Source of the DNA: Anaerolineales bacterium
GTDB lineage: Bacteria > Chloroflexota > Anaerolineae > Anaerolineales > Villigracilaceae
DNA: 35,936 nucleotides
Direction of reading: 5' to 3'
Assembly: GCA_013360875.1 (NCBI GenBank)
Contig: JABWAU010000027.1
Coordinates: 1 to 35,936, forward strand
The notes under the pieces: generated by a model
Told to the model about the DNA's origin: nothing
The model's database searches: none
What the model saw: only the letters and a program-made list of their open reading frames with translations
Program-made: the position numbers and the translations under genes
Part shown: positions 32,383 to 35,936 of the stretch, one piece after another
How positions within the stretch are numbered: position 1 is the first letter of the stretch
Layout: the number at the start of each line of letters is the position of its first letter

Positions 32383-33697
32383 ACGATAATTGTTTCAGCA
32401 CTTCAAAAAAATTCGGAAATGTCTTGGAAACGCAGGATGGGTTTTCGATGACGATTCCATCCACCTGCAAGCCGATGAGGGAGAATGCCATTGCCATGCG
32501 GTGGTCGTTGTAGGTGTGAACGGTTGAAGGTTTGAACGTCTGGCAGGGGTAAATGGTCATCCCGTCTGCGTGTTCTTCAACGTGAACCCCCAGCCGTTGC
32601 AGTTCGGTGCAGGTGGCGTGAATGCGGTCTGTCTCTTTGAAGCGGGCGGAGGCAATGCCGCGGATACGGGTGGGAGAGGACGCAAAGGGAGCAATGACCG
32701 CGAGGGTTTGGGCGGTATCGGGGATGTCGCGCAGGTTCACGTCAATGCCGCGGAGGAGGGAGCGACCAGTTACCAATAAGCAGTTATCAGTTTCCTGAAT
32801 TGTGCATCCTATTTGTTCGAGGATGTTGAGGAAGGCAATGTCACCTTGTTTCGTGCTGCGTGAGATGTTTTCGACTCGAACCGTCCCGCCGCAGATGGCT
32901 GGCGCGGCGAAAAAGTAGGAGGCGGCGGAGGCATCGGATTCGATGGGGTAAGTGGGAAGTGGAAAATGGGAAGTAGAAAGTGGCAAGTGGTAAGTGGAAA
33001 GTGGGATAGCGAAAGAGGTATAGCCGTTCCGCTTCACGTCCACGCCGAAATCGCGCATGATTGCAATGGTCATATCCACGTAGGGTTTAGAGTTGAGTTC
33101 GGTAGTGAGTTCGATTTCGATGGGGGCTTGTGCATAAGGCGCAATCATCAATAGCGCCGATACATATTGGCTCGAAATATTTCCAGCAATCGTTACTGTT
33201 CCGCCCGGCAAACCATGGGCAATAATTTTGAGAGGCGGACAAACGGACTCTGCGCTTTCCACTTTCTCCAGCGGCTGAACATCGCACCCCAATTGTTTCA
33301 GCGCCTGTACCAAATCGCCGATGGGACGTTCTCGCATGCGGGGATCGCCGTCGAGGAGGTATTCGCCGTGACCGAGGGTGAGGAAGGCGGTGAGGAAACG
33401 CGCGGCGGTGCCTGCATTGCCGATGTAGAGTTCGGCTTTTGTTGCAGGGATTCTCCCGCCCAGGCCGGTGACGGTCATTTGGCGGCTGGGTTCATCGAGT
33501 TGGACTTCGAAGCCCAGGGTTTGAAGCGCTTTGGCGAAGTAGAGCGAATCGTCGGAGAAGAGGGCGTTAGTGAGGCGGGTTTTTCCGCGGGCGAGAGCAG
33601 CGATGAGCAAGGCGCGGTTGGTGAGGGATTTGGAACCCGGCACGCGGACGGTTGCATCAAGAGGGTGAGGTACAGGATGGATGCGGATGGAGGGCAT
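32381..33697 (-). CDS. aroA: 5-enolpyruvylshikimate-3-phosphate synthase
   Basis: The 438-residue enzyme joins shikimate-3-phosphate and PEP. Visible are the PGSKSLTNRAL start, NAGTAARFLTAFL, DGDPRMRERPIGDLVQAL, SSQYVSALLM, KETDRIHA and NDHRMAMAFS. Residues about 231-250 (PLSTYHLPLSTSHFPLPTY) are an in-frame insert coded by a run of AGTGGAA-like heptamers, placed just before the conserved ESDASAASYF motif. A second small repeat patch (CAGTTATC-type, 32764-32792) lies at NCLLVTG. The ATG at 33697 has no Shine-Dalgarno, as GGAGATT-like repeats occupy the leader. Confidence 0.94.
   Translation of the reverse strand: MPSIRIHPVPHPLDATVRVPGSKSLTNRALLIAALARGKTRLTNALFSDDSLYFAKALQTLGFEVQLDEPSRQMTVTGLGGRIPATKAELYIGNAGTAARFLTAFLTLGHGEYLLDGDPRMRERPIGDLVQALKQLGCDVQPLEKVESAESVCPPLKIIAHGLPGGTVTIAGNISSQYVSALLMIAPYAQAPIEIELTTELNSKPYVDMTIAIMRDFGVDVKRNGYTSFAIPLSTYHLPLSTSHFPLPTYPIESDASAASYFFAAPAICGGTVRVENISRSTKQGDIAFLNILEQIGCTIQETDNCLLVTGRSLLRGIDVNLRDIPDTAQTLAVIAPFASSPTRIRGIASARFKETDRIHATCTELQRLGVHVEEHADGMTIYPCQTFKPSTVHTYNDHRMAMAFSLIGLQVDGIVIENPSCVSKTFPNFFEVLKQLS
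32949..33006. repeat. Heptamer repeats inside aroA
   Basis: Eight units of the AGTGGAA/AGTGGGA type in a row, 56 bp. They encode about 19 residues that are rich in S, T, P, L, Y and H, inserted between two conserved parts of AroA. Confidence 0.85.
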
Positions 33698-33732
33698 TGG
33701 AGATTGGGGATTGGAGAATTGGAGGGTTGGCT
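33695..33732. repeat. Short repeats at the aroA start
   Basis: ATTGGAG/ATTGGGG-type units run across the aroA start codon and its upstream region. The rest of the gap to aroF (33733-33802) is non-repetitive and has no gene. Confidence 0.7.
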
Positions 33733-33802
33733 GAGGCGTGAGGAGAATGCCCGGGGTGGTGGATCAAGCCAGACCGTCGCGAGAAGCGGGCGTTTTTCAT
33801 CG

Positions 33803-34849
33803 TCACCATCCAACCGTGAGCGGCTTTTTGATGGGAGCCACGCGCCGTCCCAAGACCTCCGCAATCCCCTTGACCTGCCTGACCATCTCGGCAAATTTTT
33901 CGGGCTTGAGCGATTGCCTCCCGTCGGAGACCGCGTGCGCCGGGTCGGGATGGACTTCGACAATGAGTCCATCGGCGCCTGCGGCGATGGCGGCGCGCGC
34001 AATGGCGGGGACGTAATCGGCGTGGCCGGTGGCGTGGGAGGGGTCGAGGATGACGGGCAGGTGTGTCAGGTTTTTCAGAACGGGGATGGCGTTGATGTCG
34101 GTGGTGTTGCGGGTGGCGGTTTCGAAGGTGCGGATGCCGCGTTCGCACAAAATAACCTGTTTGTTGCCGCCGGCGAGGAGGTATTCGGCAGACATGAGCA
34201 GTTCTTCGATGGTGGCGCTCAAGCCGCGTTTGAGCAGCACGCTCTTGCGGGTTTCGCCAAGGGCGCGCAGCAGGTTGAAGTTTTGCATGTTGCGCGCGCC
34301 GACCTGCAGCACATCAACATGTTTCAGCATGAGGCTGAGTTGCCGCTCGGACATGATCTCGACGACGACAGGCATGCCTGTTTGTTCGCGCGCTTCGGCG
34401 AGATATTCGAGACCCTCTTCTCCCAGCCCCTGAAATGAGTAAGGCGATGTGCGCGGCTTGAAGACGCCGCCGCGCAACGCGTTCGCTCCCGCTTCTCTCA
34501 CCGCCTGGGCTGTCTCCAAAATCTGACTCCGCGACTCCACCGCGCACGGTCCCGCGATGATTATGATGTCGTCTCCGCCGACTTGAAATCCATCAATCGG
34601 GAAGACGGAGTTTTCGGGATGTACCTGCCGCGAGCCGAGTTTGAACGGCTGCGAGATTTGCCTGACGCTTTCGACCCCGTCGAGAAGTTCAAGCGAATCC
34701 AGCGACGGGTCGTGAGCCTCGCCGACGGCGGTGATGAGCGTGGTCTCAATGCCGTGTGTGATGTGCGGTGTCAGTCCGCGCGCCTGGACGGCATGGATCA
34801 CCGCTTCGATCTGCTGCGGCGTGGCGCTGGGTTTCATAATGATTAACAT
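33803..34849 (-). CDS. aroF: 3-deoxy-7-phosphoheptulonate synthase (DAHP synthase, I-beta type)
   Basis: The 348-residue protein catalyses the first step of the shikimate pathway (PEP + erythrose 4-phosphate). An N-terminal ferredoxin-like regulatory domain (1-70, [18 protein letters not shown]) leads to the catalytic barrel with [50 protein letters not shown] and DPSHATGH. The N-terminal domain and length fit the I-beta group, which can be feedback controlled. AAGGAG lies 6 nt before the ATG at 34849. It heads the aro operon; the 246 bp upstream contain a small hairpin (34930-34946) but no firm promoter. Confidence 0.95.
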   Translation of the reverse strand: MLIIMKPSATPQQIEAVIHAVQARGLTPHITHGIETTLITAVGEAHDPSLDSLELLDGVESVRQISQPFKLGSRQVHPENSVFPIDGFQVGGDDIIIIAGPCAVESRSQILETAQAVREAGANALRGGVFKPRTSPYSFQGLGEEGLEYLAEAREQTGMPVVVEIMSERQLSLMLKHVDVLQVGARNMQNFNLLRALGETRKSVLLKRGLSATIEELLMSAEYLLAGGNKQVILCERGIRTFETATRNTTDINAIPVLKNLTHLPVILDPSHATGHADYVPAIARAAIAAGADGLIVEVHPDPAHAVSDGRQSLKPEKFAEMVRQVKGIAEVLGRRVAPIKKPLTVGW

Positions 34850-35095
34850 GTCGAACTCCTTGAAGGTAAAGGGGAAAATGATTGCGGGGATGAAGGAGAA
34901 AAATTGCGTAAGGCGCGTTCTCCTTCGGCAGGCTTAATGCAAGCCTTCGTGGCGAGACTCCTTTTTGCAAATTACGCGAGACCCCCGCTTTCCACTTGCG
35001 CCGAAGCGGCGATCGCTCCATATTCCATTTTCAGTACTTCACGAAAGCGCGTAATTGGCGTTCTCCAGCGCCGTATTTGCATTAGAGAACGCATA

Positions 35096-35936
35096 CTACG
35101 CGAGGTTTTCGTGATTTACTGATTTTATCAACCTGCGCATCGCCTCCAGCGTGGACTGCGCCATTCGCTCGGAGGAAAATTTCTCGAAGACGCCCTGCCG
35201 CCCCTGCTGCCCCAACCGCTTGCGCAGATCCGCATCCCGCAGCAGCGTGGCAAGTTTTTCGGCGAGATCGGCGCTGTCGTGCGGGCGATGCAAAAGCCCG
35301 CCTTGAGTCGCGTTGACCCATTCGGGATACGCGCCGTGATCCGGCTGCACGACCGGGACTCCGCTTGCTAACGCTTCGAGAATGGAGATTCCTTTTGGTT
35401 CGCGGTAGGGCGCAGGGACCGAAAAGATGTCAATTTGCCTGAAGAAGTTCAATTTATCGGCGCGCTCCAGCGTGCCAAGCAGTTTAATGCGTTCTTCGAG
35501 CCGGTTTTCTCTGATCGTCCGTCGGATACCGTCAACGTAGGTTTTGTACGCGCGGCTCACGTATCCGCCCGCGATCAGGCGCAGATTGGGAAACTCGCCG
35601 GAACGGCAGAGGCGGATGAACGCGTTCACAAGCAGGTGCAAACCCTTTTCCGGGACGAAGCGGGCGAGAAATCCAATCGTGAGAGGGCGGGAATCTGACG
35701 AGTCGGGCGTGAGAGTCCGATAATCGTCCAGCGCGACGCCCGGATACACCACGTCAATTTTGGATGGATCCAGCCACACCCACTTCGAGAACATATCGCC
35801 GTAATACGCACTGATCGCCAGAAAGCGATCCACATCCGCGGCGCGCTCGCGGATGATTGCCAGCGCCTCGTTTTGATACGGCTGAGGCAGCCCTTCGAGA
35901 AAAATATCCTCTCCGTGCAAGCCGCAGGTGATCGGC
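35096..35936 (-). CDS. GT4-type glycosyltransferase, 3' part only
   Basis: The frame is open to the window edge (about 279 residues; start outside). It has the linker element LHGEDIFLEGLPQPY, the middle strand IGFLARFVPEKGLHLLVNAF and the nucleotide-sugar site EPKGISILEALASGVPVVQPDHGAYPEWV, which are marks of GT-B glycosyltransferases of family 4. The substrate cannot be told from this. It probably belongs to a polysaccharide or glycolipid gene group to the right. The stop TAG at 35096 is separated from aroF by 246 bp. Confidence 0.9.
   Translation of the reverse strand, partial: PITCGLHGEDIFLEGLPQPYQNEALAIIRERAADVDRFLAISAYYGDMFSKWVWLDPSKIDVVYPGVALDDYRTLTPDSSDSRPLTIGFLARFVPEKGLHLLVNAFIRLCRSGEFPNLRLIAGGYVSRAYKTYVDGIRRTIRENRLEERIKLLGTLERADKLNFFRQIDIFSVPAPYREPKGISILEALASGVPVVQPDHGAYPEWVNATQGGLLHRPHDSADLAEKLATLLRDADLRKRLGQQGRQGVFEKFSSERMAQSTLEAMRRLIKSVNHENLA

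Noticed and set aside
30116-33732. CRISPR array
   Set aside because: The repeat units are about 7-8 bp, tandem without spacers, partly coding, and no cas genes are present.

Overview
The window looks like a chromosomal segment of a Chloroflexota bacterium, most likely the class Anaerolineae. This is inferred from the fused aroK-aroB gene, the MoxR/DUF58/VWA operon, the PDZ-less trypsin-like protease, the style of the intergenic short repeats and the general codon use; no 16S or marker gene is present. Almost all genes are on the minus strand.

Region 1 (1-996) holds the end of an unknown gene and a small FtsK-like P-loop protein, closed by a long hairpin. Region 2 (about 997-17236) looks like a genomic island of about 16 kb at a tRNA-Met gene. 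The intact tRNA lies at 17164-17236 on the minus strand. A 43-nt copy of its 3' part, running from the anticodon arm to the discriminator base, lies at 997-1039 in the same orientation. That is the geometry left by integration into a tRNA 3' end. No integrase is visible inside.

The island carries two minus-strand transcription units. The first (15531 to 6225) encodes a two-helix membrane protein, an ATPase-like protein whose P-loop is lost, a P-loop ATPase with a C-terminal OmpR/PhoB-like winged helix, two more P-loop ATPases and a large STAND-TPR ATPase; it ends at a strong terminator (6167-6198). The second (6117 to 1243) encodes a 70-residue peptide with a DDCAC motif, a second large STAND-TPR ATPase and a radical SAM/SPASM protein. 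The radical SAM protein has a PqqD-like N-terminal region and repeats the DCAC motif several times. Small peptide + radical SAM/SPASM + NB-ARC/TPR protein resembles the layout of the actinobacterial FxSxx-COOH (fxs) loci, but the peptide is different. This is the best candidate for an undescribed system. Two promoters of the first unit share a 9-bp box and an exact operator, TGTGAGAT-N3-TGTGAGAT, with the 11-bp period typical of OmpR/PhoB-type regulators. This points to the winged-helix ATPase as regulator. A divergent membrane coiled-coil protein (16173-16880) may belong to the same system.

Region 3 (17333-22390) is housekeeping: a response regulator with a degenerate GGDEF domain, azlCD (branched-chain amino acid export), an acyltransferase-like protein, ilvE and a glutaredoxin-thioredoxin reductase fusion. 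Region 4 (22732-27762) holds moxR, DUF58 and two VWA genes, preceded by a membrane-anchored trypsin-like protease. Region 5 (27964-34849) is an aromatic amino acid operon, aroF-aroA-aroE-aroC-aroKB-aroQ. It is riddled with short (mostly 7-bp) tandem repeats that fill the spacers, replace Shine-Dalgarno sequences and intrude in frame into aroA, aroE and aroC. The window ends in the C-terminal part of a GT4 glycosyltransferase.
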